Assembly: GCA_945836565.1 (NCBI GenBank)
Contig: CAMALN010000070.1
Coordinates: 1-7,694, forward strand
Source of the DNA: an uncultured Lachnospiraceae bacterium
GTDB taxonomy: Bacteria; Bacillota; Clostridia; Lachnospirales; Lachnospiraceae
Direction of reading: 5' to 3'
DNA: 7,694 nt
The position numbers and the translations under genes were made by a program. The notes under the pieces were generated by a model. That model saw only the letters and a list, made by a program, of their open reading frames with translations, had not been told where the DNA came from and did not search any database. The stretch's first letter is position 1, and every line of letters begins with the position of its first letter. This document shows, in pieces, positions 1 through 6,600 of the stretch.

Positions 1-372
1 CTGTCCAACCTTTTCCTCATAGGACATCTGCTCTATAAGCTTGTCAAGCCTTACAGAATCATATATGTTAAATCCTTCATTCATTATGTTGTAAGGCACT
101 TCATCTGCATCAAATATGTCATCTTCAGAAACAATATCTTTATCCTCAGCATCCTGTATTGCATTATCTACACCGGTTATATCTTCTGTGTCACTGCTTT
201 CTGCTCCTTGGTTCTCATTTTCTGCCTCAAACTCTGTATCAACACAGGTATTAGTAGTCTTTTCCGTCCTGTCACCGCCTATGCTAAGCACAGAAAAACT
301 GACAGAAAGAACTACTATAACCAGTACCAGGCAAAGCTTTATAGTGCCAAATACACTGTTATTTCCATTCAT
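1..372 (-). CDS. Glycoside hydrolase family 3 protein, membrane-anchored, N-terminal part (runs off window)
   Basis: This is an open reading frame of 124 codons with no stop before the window edge. It starts at ATG 370-372, preceded by AAAGGAG at about 381-388 with 8 nt spacing. Residues about 8-31 are a hydrophobic segment (IKLCLVLVIVVLSVSFSVL) after a short N-terminus with one Lys, so it is a signal peptide or an N-terminal anchor. No lipobox Cys is present at its end. Residues about 41-95 are a strongly acidic, low-complexity linker rich in Asp, Glu, Ser and Thr. Residues 109-124, LDKLIEQMSYEEKVGQ, match the conserved opening of GH3 catalytic domains (family form: I-x-x-L-I-x-x-M-T-L-E-E-K-I-G-Q). 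Known members of this kind are beta-N-acetylhexosaminidases (NagZ/YbbD-like) and beta-glucosidases. The catalytic Asp lies outside the window, so substrate cannot be assigned. The protein would act outside the membrane on cell-wall or dietary glycans (inference). It starts 73 nt after purL. Confidence 0.8.
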   Translation of the reverse strand, partial: MNGNNSVFGTIKLCLVLVIVVLSVSFSVLSIGGDRTEKTTNTCVDTEFEAENENQGAESSDTEDITGVDNAIQDAEDKDIVSEDDIFDADEVPYNIMNEGFNIYDSVRLDKLIEQMSYEEKVGQ

Positions 373-394
373 TCTGTCAGTCTCCTTTATTACG

Positions 395-411
395 GATACA
401 ATATTTGTATC
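395..411. promoter_or_regulatory. 17-bp perfect palindrome between purL and the GH3 gene
   Basis: The sequence is GATACAA, then a 3-nt centre, then TTGTATC, giving perfect 7-bp arms. It lies 23 nt upstream of the GH3 start codon and just before its ribosome-binding site. No U-tract follows on the minus strand, so it does not look like a terminator. It could be an operator or a small 5' hairpin. Length alone does not rule out chance in this AT-rich gap. No strong promoter or terminator is seen in the 73-nt gap, so GH3 may be partly read through from purL. Confidence 0.3.
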
Positions 412-445
412 AACCTATATTAACATTTATCTGCATACAATTATT

Positions 446-3400
446 CTATACAAAATATGCCACACCGGACTCAAATATCTTCTGATCCTGGTCACCAAAT
501 ATATTTACGGCAACCGCATCACCTCTACGCTCTGAGTGAGCCATCTTTCCAAGCACTCGTCCATCCGGGCTTGTGATACCCTCTATAGCATAGTATGAAC
601 CATTCACATTATAGTACTCGTCCATAGTAGGATTTCCATCCATATCAACATACTGAGTTGCAACCTGTCCATTTGCGAAGAGCTTTTCTATCCACTCCTT
701 GCTAGCTACAAATCTACCCTCACCATGTGAAATAGGAACTGTATATATACCGCCAAGCTTAGCCTTTGAAAGCCATGGGCTCTTATTGGTTACTACCTTT
801 GTATAAACCATCTTTGACTGGTGACGGCCAATGCTGTTGATAGTAAGAGTCGGCGAATCCTCACCCTGTGGTCTTATCTCACCATAAGGCACCAGACCGA
901 GCTTGATAAGTGCCTGGAAACCATTACATATACCAAGTACAAGACCATCCCTCTCATTAAGAAGCTTCATAACCTCTTCCTGAATCTTAGCATTCCTGAA
1001 TGCTGTTGCGATGAACTTTCCTGAACCATCCGGCTCATCACCTGCTGAAAATCCTCCCGGGAACATGATTATCTGGCTGTCGCTAATTTCCTTAACAAAT
1101 CTGTCAACCGATTCTCTTATTCCGGCGGCATCCTGATTTCTAAATACTACTGTAGTCACATCAGCACCGGCTCTCTCGAATGCCTTTGTCGAATCATACT
1201 CACAGTTAGTTCCTGGGAATACCGGTATGAATACCTTAGGTCTGGCTATCTTATTCTTTGCTGTGTATATTGTCTTTGCATCAAATAGACCCGTTTCAAT
1301 CTTGGTCTGCTCAACACCTGATTCTGTTGGGAATACCTTCTCAAGAGTCTTTGTCCATGCCGCTACAGCCTCATCCATGGTAATGACTGCATCTCCATAA
1401 GCAAATACAGCTTCCTCCGTAACACGACCGATAACTGCGCAAGGGATACCAAGCTCGTTTAGGTTCTCTTCCTTTATCTCAAGGATAATAGAGCCATAAT
1501 CACGTGCTACGAGAGATGCTCTCGGACATGCCTCTTCTATCCTTACACCAAGCTTATTACCGAATGCCATCTTGGAAACTGCTTCGATAACACCGCCAAA
1601 GCCTACTGCATAAGCAGATTCTACAAGTCCCTTAGATATAGCATCATACAGTCTTCCATACTGAGCAAGTGCATCCTCATAATCAGGGATATCATGCTCA
1701 TCCCTCTTAACATTCATCTTCACGAGAATATTTCCTGCTGCCTTAAGCTCCGGAGTCACAACATTCATATAGCTTGCTACATCAACCGCAAATGATACAA
1801 GTGTCGGCGGAACATCTATATCATTGAAGGTACCTGACATAGAGTCCTTACCTCCGATTGAAGGAAGTCCGAGACCAAGCTGTGCATCATATGCACCCAG
1901 AAGTGCACAGAGCGGCTGTCCCCATCTGTATGGGTCAGTTCCAAGTCTCTTAAAGTACTCCTGGAATGTAAGTCTTATCTTTGTTACATCTCCACCGGAT
2001 GCGGCAATCTTTGCTACCGATGTGAGGACTGCATATATAGCACCGTGATATGGGCTCCAGCTTGAAAGGTACGGATCAAAGCCATAGCTCATCATAGTAA
2101 CTGTATCAGTCTTACCCTTAAGTACCGGCAGCTTAGCTATCATAGTCTGTGTCGGTGTAAGCTGATACTTTCCACCATAAGGCATAGTAACTGTACCTGC
2201 TCCGATAGAAGAGTCGAACATCTCGACAAGTCCCTTCTGTGAGCATACATTCAAATCAGAAAGTGTCTTAAGCCAAAGCTCCTTGATGTCTGCATCCTCT
2301 GCAACCTTTGCACTTTCTTCAAAATACTTCTTGTTTTCATCCGGCATGCTGACCTTAACGGCTGTCTCCTGATGAGCTCCATTTGTATCAAGGAAGGCAC
2401 GGGAAAGATTAACTATCTCCTTACCTCTCCAGCTAAGCACAAGTCTTGGCTCCTCAGTTACAACTGCAACCGCTACTGCTTCGAGGTTCTCCTCGTCAGC
2501 ATACTTCATCATCTTATCAACATCTTCCGGTGCAATTACAACTGCCATTCTCTCCTGTGATTCCGATATGGCAAGCTCAGTTCCGTCCAGACCTGCATAC
2601 TTCTTAGGAACCTTATCAAGGTCAACTCTAAGTCCGTCTGCAAGCTCTCCTATAGCAACGGATACACCACCTGCACCAAAATCATTACACTTCTTTATAA
2701 GCGAAGCAACCTCCTCTCTTCTGAAGAGTCGCTGAATCTTTCTCTCTGTAGGTGCATTTCCCTTCTGAACCTCTGCACCGCAGGTCTCTATCGAGCTCTC
2801 TGTATGGGCCTTTGAAGAACCGGTTGCTCCACCGCAGCCGTCACGTCCTGTACGTCCGCCAAGCAAAATTATAATATCACCCGGATCAGAGGTAAGTCTC
2901 TTTACACATCTTCTAGGAGCAGCACCCATAACTGCACCTATCTCCATTCTTTTAGCTACATAATCAGGATGATATATCTCATTTACGTGACCTGTTGCAA
3001 GTCCAATCTGGTTACCGTACGAGCTATATCCTTCAGCTGCAACCTTGACAATCTTTCTCTGTGGAAGCTTACCCTTTATAGTGTCCTTAAGTGATACTGT
3101 AGGATCTGCTGCACCGGTTACACGCATAGCCTGATATACATAGGAGCGTCCTGATAGCGGGTCTCTTATCGCTCCGCCAAGACAGGTAGCCGCACCACCA
3201 AATGGCTCAATCTCTGTTGGGTGGTTATGCGTCTCATTCTTGAAGCTTACTAACCACTCCTCCTCTACTCCATCTATCTTAACAGGAACAACAATTGAGC
3301 AGGCATTGATTTCGTCTGAAACCTCCATATCCTCAAGCTTTCCTGCTTTTCTTAGCTCCTTCATAGCCATAAGAGCAATATCCATAAGACATACGAACTT

Positions 3401-4219
3401 ATCGTCCCTTCCGGCATACATCTTCGCTGCGGCATCTACATATCTGTCATAGGTATCGCTTAAAACCTTGCTGTAATATCCGTCATCGAAGGATACATCA
3501 GTAAGCTCAGTAGAGAAGGTAGTATGTCTGCAGTGATCTGACCAATAAGTATCAAGAACCCTGATTTCTGTCATAGAAGGATCTCTATTTTCCTCGTTCT
3601 TGAAATAATTCTGAATATGCTGGAAGTCCTTAAAGGTCATAGCAAGCCCAAGTGAAGCATAGAGCTCATTAAGCTTGTCCTCAGGCATATCCTTAAATCC
3701 GTCAAATATAATAACATCAGCCGGCTCATCATAATTTGATACCAGTGTCTCCGGCTTTGTCTCATCTGTTACACGTGAGTCAACAGGGTTAACTACATAT
3801 TCCTTGATAGCATCCATCTGCTCGTCAGAAATATCTCCAACTATTACGTAAGTAGTGGCTGACTTTATAACCGGCTCCTCCTCTTCATTGAGAAGCTTAA
3901 CGCACTGAACAGCTGAATCTGCTCTCTGGTCAAACTGTCCCGGAAGATACTCCTGCGAAAAACACTTCGCATTCGACTCGTCCATAGGGAAGGTCTCCTC
4001 ATACAATGTATCAATCGGTGGCTCAGAGAAAACGGTAACCTTAGCCTTGTTATAGGTTTCCTCAGATACTCCTTCGATATCGTAGCGAACCATTACTCTT
4101 ACATCTTCCGCCTTGATACCAAGATAATCCTTAATCTGCTGCTTCAATTCCTTAGCTTTAACGGCATATGCTTCTTTTTTCTCAACATATACTCGTCTTA
4201 CTGTACCTAAATTAGACAT
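446..4219 (-). CDS. purL: Phosphoribosylformylglycinamidine synthase, single-chain (FGAM synthase)
   Basis: PurL catalyses the fourth step of de novo purine synthesis in the cytoplasm: FGAR + glutamine + ATP to FGAM + glutamate + ADP + Pi. The 1257 residues fit the long single-chain form of Firmicutes (clade II), not the split PurS/PurL/PurQ system. Order of parts: PurS-like N-terminal domain about 1-155; linker and conserved WSDHCRHTTF at 226-235; first AIRS-type half about 300-600, with HNHPTEIEPFGGAATCLGG at 331-349 and GGRTGRDGCGGATG at 454-467; second half about 690-960, with GGKDSMSG at 789-796; glutamine amidotransferase domain about 994-1257. In the last domain the nucleophile is Cys1098 in GICNG and the rest of the triad is His1228 and Glu1230 in MAHSER. 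ISHGEGRF lies at 1163-1170. All key motifs are intact. The start is set by GGAGG at 4229-4233, 9 nt upstream of the ATG. The gene appears to have its own promoter. Confidence 0.98.
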   Translation of the reverse strand: MSNLGTVRRVYVEKKEAYAVKAKELKQQIKDYLGIKAEDVRVMVRYDIEGVSEETYNKAKVTVFSEPPIDTLYEETFPMDESNAKCFSQEYLPGQFDQRADSAVQCVKLLNEEEEPVIKSATTYVIVGDISDEQMDAIKEYVVNPVDSRVTDETKPETLVSNYDEPADVIIFDGFKDMPEDKLNELYASLGLAMTFKDFQHIQNYFKNEENRDPSMTEIRVLDTYWSDHCRHTTFSTELTDVSFDDGYYSKVLSDTYDRYVDAAAKMYAGRDDKFVCLMDIALMAMKELRKAGKLEDMEVSDEINACSIVVPVKIDGVEEEWLVSFKNETHNHPTEIEPFGGAATCLGGAIRDPLSGRSYVYQAMRVTGAADPTVSLKDTIKGKLPQRKIVKVAAEGYSSYGNQIGLATGHVNEIYHPDYVAKRMEIGAVMGAAPRRCVKRLTSDPGDIIILLGGRTGRDGCGGATGSSKAHTESSIETCGAEVQKGNAPTERKIQRLFRREEVASLIKKCNDFGAGGVSVAIGELADGLRVDLDKVPKKYAGLDGTELAISESQERMAVVIAPEDVDKMMKYADEENLEAVAVAVVTEEPRLVLSWRGKEIVNLSRAFLDTNGAHQETAVKVSMPDENKKYFEESAKVAEDADIKELWLKTLSDLNVCSQKGLVEMFDSSIGAGTVTMPYGGKYQLTPTQTMIAKLPVLKGKTDTVTMMSYGFDPYLSSWSPYHGAIYAVLTSVAKIAASGGDVTKIRLTFQEYFKRLGTDPYRWGQPLCALLGAYDAQLGLGLPSIGGKDSMSGTFNDIDVPPTLVSFAVDVASYMNVVTPELKAAGNILVKMNVKRDEHDIPDYEDALAQYGRLYDAISKGLVESAYAVGFGGVIEAVSKMAFGNKLGVRIEEACPRASLVARDYGSIILEIKEENLNELGIPCAVIGRVTEEAVFAYGDAVITMDEAVAAWTKTLEKVFPTESGVEQTKIETGLFDAKTIYTAKNKIARPKVFIPVFPGTNCEYDSTKAFERAGADVTTVVFRNQDAAGIRESVDRFVKEISDSQIIMFPGGFSAGDEPDGSGKFIATAFRNAKIQEEVMKLLNERDGLVLGICNGFQALIKLGLVPYGEIRPQGEDSPTLTINSIGRHQSKMVYTKVVTNKSPWLSKAKLGGIYTVPISHGEGRFVASKEWIEKLFANGQVATQYVDMDGNPTMDEYYNVNGSYYAIEGITSPDGRVLGKMAHSERRGDAVAVNIFGDQDQKIFESGVAYFV

Positions 4220-4248
4220 CTAGAATATCCTCCGTTAATTTATTACTT

Positions 4249-4288
4249 GTTAAATACTATGTATTTTAACAGCTAAAGTCAAGCTGTT
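4249..4288. promoter_or_regulatory. Two adjacent dyads overlapping the purL promoter
   Basis: Dyad A: GTTAAATAC (4249-4257) and GTATTTTAAC (4261-4270) are inverted copies differing by one extra T, centred on the -10 box. Dyad B: AACAGCT (4268-4274) and AGCTGTT (4282-4288) are perfect 7-bp arms around a 7-nt centre that contains most of the -35 box. Neither is followed by a U-tract in the direction of transcription, so an operator role is more likely than a terminator role. No known regulator motif was recognised. Confidence 0.35.
4254..4282 (-). promoter_or_regulatory. Candidate sigma-A promoter of purL
   Basis: On the minus strand, TTGACT (4277-4282; 5 of 6 to TTGACA) is followed after exactly 17 nt by TAGTAT (4254-4259; 4 of 6 to TATAAT). 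This predicts a start of transcription near 4247 and a leader of about 28 nt before the purL ATG, too short for a purine riboswitch. The -35 box begins 9 nt after the stop codon of the preceding gene. Spacing and -35 are good and the -10 is mediocre. No match to the Bacillus or Lactococcus PurR box was recognised. Confidence 0.55.
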
Positions 4289-4290
4289 TT

Positions 4291-5226
4291 TCACTTATGT
4301 ATTCTTCTTATTATCTTATATGCCACAACATTTTGAAAAACCATAGGCGCATCCTGTACATAAAAGGTTATACCATCTGTAGGTGCTATTATATCAGCCT
4401 TTACCTTTCCATCCATAGGGTTGATAATCTGTCCTAATACCTGACCTCTCTTAACCTCTGCATTGATATCAACTATTCTTCTGAAAAAGCCTGCTTCAGT
4501 TGCCTTTGCAGATACCAGTTCCTGTTCCTTAAGTATAGATGATATATATCCACCATGACAATCATATCTTATAATTCCCATTCTTGTTAGGAATCTAAGT
4601 ACGGAAGAAACCGCCAGATTCGCACTAAGCTCATCTATCTTATCCGTAGTTCTTGAATATACAGAAAATGCCTCGGTGCCAAGCTTCTGCCAGTTATAAT
4701 TGAGCGTAACCTGGTCAAACGCACGGTTCATACCCGTCAGCACATAAGGCATACCGAAAAGATTTGCCAGACTTGTACTCTCCTTTCCTGTTTCCATCAT
4801 ACGAATATGAGGGATAGACTCACCCTTTAGGTAAAAGCTTGCAAACTGAATTCCGTAAGAATAGTCCTTTACCCTTTCAAGCAGGGCTGCCGCTATTCTG
4901 CTTGTCGCAGGCCCCTTTGGATTACCCGGAAATGACCTGTTGATATCCGAATCATCCGATATCCATTTTGTCTTTCCCGAATTCATTGAGCTGTAATTAA
5001 GCGTAGGCACAACAAATATCTCCTTACCGGATACGATATCACCCTGTGCCTCAATATCTGCGAGCTTTTGTGCAAGCAACGAGCATATGTATAACTGCTG
5101 GTATTCATTTCCTCTCATAGCACCCACTATACAGGCTGCCCTGTCTCCCGAGCCATATGAATAACCATGTATGTTATATTCTCCCCGAAGCGCAGTATTC
5201 ATCGAAAATATAACTTCTTTATTCAT
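4291..5226 (-). CDS. AstE/AspA-family protein lacking most catalytic residues (second of a tandem pair)
   Basis: This 311-residue protein belongs by fold signature to the succinylglutamate desuccinylase/aspartoacylase family of zinc amidohydrolases (M14-like). Visible family marks are IVGAMRGNEYQQ (33-44, family form G-x-H-G-x-E), SDINRSFPGNP (93-103, family D-x-N-R-x-F-P-G), and a C-terminal beta-barrel, lipoyl-like domain about 240-305 (EVKRGQVLGQI, IIAPTDGITF). The first zinc His is Arg38, only Glu41 of the H-x-x-E pair remains, the D-L-H zinc His aligns with Ala129, and the catalytic Glu aligns with Tyr190. The substrate-binding Asn96-Arg97 pair is kept. Ordinary zinc deacylase activity is therefore unlikely; a regulatory, binding or partner-subunit role is inferred. 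The start is taken at ATG 5224-5226, after AGGTG at 5236-5240; a GTG at 5238 lies inside that site and is rejected. It overlaps the upstream paralogue by 8 nt. Confidence 0.85.
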   Translation of the reverse strand: MNKEVIFSMNTALRGEYNIHGYSYGSGDRAACIVGAMRGNEYQQLYICSLLAQKLADIEAQGDIVSGKEIFVVPTLNYSSMNSGKTKWISDDSDINRSFPGNPKGPATSRIAAALLERVKDYSYGIQFASFYLKGESIPHIRMMETGKESTSLANLFGMPYVLTGMNRAFDQVTLNYNWQKLGTEAFSVYSRTTDKIDELSANLAVSSVLRFLTRMGIIRYDCHGGYISSILKEQELVSAKATEAGFFRRIVDINAEVKRGQVLGQIINPMDGKVKADIIAPTDGITFYVQDAPMVFQNVVAYKIIRRIHK

Positions 5227-6160
5227 TGTAATCACCACCTATAATACGTGCTATCAGCGAGCCCTCTTCTATAACAGGATAACTTCTTATCGAGCAAATC
5301 ATACCAGCCTCACTCGCTTTGATTATCTCTTCTATCGAGCCGGTTATAACATCCACGATAGTTCCAAGCTCATCTCCCTTTTTTACCATATCATATACTT
5401 TCTTCTCAGGTATGAATATTCCACTACTTTCCGAATTGATATATGATATATCACTATCCTTTATTATCCTGCATTTCCCGGCCGGAGCCGATTTGCCCTT
5501 CCATATACCCATATCACTCATAAGTGCAAAAAGACCATCAACAATTTTGTTGCAATACTCCTGATTAATCGAGTTTGCGACCCCGGATTCAATCACCATC
5601 GTTCTTACACCAACCTGATTGAGTGAATATGCCAGACTTCCGTTTAAAACTGATGTACTTGGATGTATCCATACCATATCGGTATTCAAAAATTTTGCAT
5701 AGCGAAGGAGCTCATCTACATACTCATCATTTATTCTAACCTGCGGTATCTCCTGTATGTACATATTGCTCGAATGCAGGTCTATACAGCAATCTGCTCC
5801 CTTTATATCATCGAACACACAGGATGCTGTGTATTCACCCAGGGCTCCCGATTTAGAGCCGGGAAACAGCACATTCATATCCATATCCGAGCCCGGAATT
5901 TCCCTTGACCTTGAATCAAGTCCCATAGGATTCACACTTGGGTATATATCTACTATACCGCTTAAGCTTCCGTAATCAAGCTTTATCCTTCTTATAACCT
6001 CATAGCAGATGTACTGTCCCTGAAGCTCATCACCATATATACCTGATACGATACATATTCTTTTCTCATCCCCTTTAGGAAAATCCGGTGCAAGATGATT
6101 CTTTTTGATTCGCAGCTCCTCTTCAACCATAAGGTCTATTGTAACCACTGTTTCAATCAT
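5219..6160 (-). CDS. AstE/AspA-family protein with first zinc His replaced by Tyr (first of a tandem pair)
   Basis: This 313-residue protein is a clear member of the succinylglutamate desuccinylase/aspartoacylase family. Seen: VSGIYGDELQGQ (38-49; family G-x-H-G-D-E), NPMGLDSRSREIPGSDMDMN (77-96), LFPG (98-101), CIDLHSS (125-131; D-L-H zinc ligand His129), MVIESG (188-193; catalytic Glu191), and a C-terminal lipoyl-like barrel about 245-308. The spacing His129 to Glu191 (62) equals that between His116 and Glu178 of human aspartoacylase, which supports the alignment. Two deviations stand out: Tyr42 (codon TAT, one base from His CAT) in place of the first zinc ligand, and Val97 in place of the Arg of the N-R substrate-binding pair. 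Activity on N-acyl amino acids is therefore doubtful, and the substrate is unknown. No signal peptide is seen, so it is probably cytoplasmic. AGAGG lies 7 nt before the ATG. Confidence 0.88.
   Translation of the reverse strand: MIETVVTIDLMVEEELRIKKNHLAPDFPKGDEKRICIVSGIYGDELQGQYICYEVIRRIKLDYGSLSGIVDIYPSVNPMGLDSRSREIPGSDMDMNVLFPGSKSGALGEYTASCVFDDIKGADCCIDLHSSNMYIQEIPQVRINDEYVDELLRYAKFLNTDMVWIHPSTSVLNGSLAYSLNQVGVRTMVIESGVANSINQEYCNKIVDGLFALMSDMGIWKGKSAPAGKCRIIKDSDISYINSESSGIFIPEKKVYDMVKKGDELGTIVDVITGSIEEIIKASEAGMICSIRSYPVIEEGSLIARIIGGDYNE
5236..5240 (-). promoter_or_regulatory. Ribosome-binding site that sets the start of the second AspA-like gene
   Basis: AGGTG on the minus strand lies 9 nt before ATG 5224-5226. 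It sits within the last codons of the upstream AspA-like gene, whose TAA is at 5219-5221. Ribosomes finishing the first gene would end on top of the next start, which favours coupled translation. Confidence 0.6.
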
Positions 6161-6178
6161 TTTTTTACCTCTGCATCA

Positions 6179-6207
6179 ATAAAGGCACTCCGTTTGAGTG
6201 CCTTTAT
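6179..6207. terminator. Perfect 12-bp hairpin after the CheY gene, probable intrinsic terminator or attenuator
   Basis: ATAAAGGCACTC (6179-6190) and GAGTGCCTTTAT (6196-6207) are perfect inverted copies around a 5-nt loop. On the minus strand the GC-rich core GGCACTC/GAGTGCC is followed by TTTATTGAT, a moderate U-rich tail; the A/T arms make it look bidirectional. It begins 6 nt after the CheY stop codon and ends 18 nt before the next start codon. It therefore separates the cheX-cheY unit from the AspA-like pair but leaves no room for a normal promoter between hairpin and gene. A TATAAT at 6213-6218, overlapping the CheY stop, has no convincing -35. Confidence 0.7.
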
Positions 6208-6213
6208 AATATA

Positions 6214-6576
6214 TTATACTCCCAATATCTTGTTGATTGTCGTCCTTATCTGTTCAACATCAAATGGTTTTGCAAGGAAGTCTGCTGCTCCACTCTGCAC
6301 AGCCTCAATCATATTATGCTTCTGTCCCGCTGCTGTAACCATAACAACCTTTGCATCAGGGAATTCTGCCATAATCTTCTTAAGTGCATCCACGCCATCC
6401 ATAACAGGCATTGTGATATCCATAGTTACAAGATCAGGCTTCAACTGCGAATACTTTTCATAGCCATCTAAGCCGTTCACTGCTTCATCTACAACAGTGT
6501 GTCCGGCTTCTTCAATTATTCCTCTTAATATTCTTCTAGATGTTCTTGAATCATCAACAATCAAAATATTTGACAT
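6214..6576 (-). CDS. CheY-like stand-alone receiver-domain response regulator
   Basis: This 120-residue protein is a single receiver domain with no output domain. The acidic pair is Asp8-Asp9 (ILIVDDSR), the phosphoacceptor is Asp53 in TMDITMPVMDG, the switch residues are Thr81 (MVTAAGQ) and Lys103 (AKPFD), so all five conserved positions of an active receiver are present. Known CheY proteins are phosphorylated by CheA and bind the flagellar switch; other single-domain receivers act as phosphate shuttles or sinks, and those roles cannot be excluded here because no CheA or flagellar gene is in view. It begins 24 nt after the CheX-domain gene and has AGGAGG at 6585-6590, 8 nt before its ATG, so the two are almost certainly co-transcribed. 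The neighbour would dephosphorylate it (inference from CheX family function). Confidence 0.95.
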   Translation of the reverse strand: MSNILIVDDSRTSRRILRGIIEEAGHTVVDEAVNGLDGYEKYSQLKPDLVTMDITMPVMDGVDALKKIMAEFPDAKVVMVTAAGQKHNMIEAVQSGAADFLAKPFDVEQIRTTINKILGV

Positions 6577-6600
6577 TTATCTAACCTCCTAATTACTTTC

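Noticed and set aside
116..535. Plus-strand open frame of 139 codons
   Set aside because: It overlaps the GH3 start and the purL end on the opposite strand, has no ribosome-binding site, and its Ser/Thr-rich composition is what an antisense reading gives.
4268..4290. Intrinsic terminator on the plus strand (7-bp stem followed by TTTTTC)
   Set aside because: No plus-strand gene ends there. On the transcribed minus strand the hairpin is followed by A-rich sequence, and it overlaps the purL -35 box.
4220..4290. Purine riboswitch upstream of purL
   Set aside because: The whole gap is 71 nt and the predicted leader about 28 nt, and none of the conserved purine aptamer core was seen.
5227..5238. 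GTG start four codons before the ATG of the second AspA-like gene
   Set aside because: The GTG lies within the AGGTG ribosome-binding sequence itself, so it cannot be served by it.
6213..6241. Full sigma-A promoter for the AspA-like pair with TATAAT at 6213-6218
   Set aside because: The -10 is perfect, but no acceptable -35 lies at 16-18 nt; the hexamer at 17 nt is GACAAT. It is left as a possibility in the hairpin entry only.
6095..6463. Plus-strand open frame of 122 codons
   Set aside because: It lies antisense to cheY and the AspA-like start, both clearly real, and crosses the terminator hairpin.
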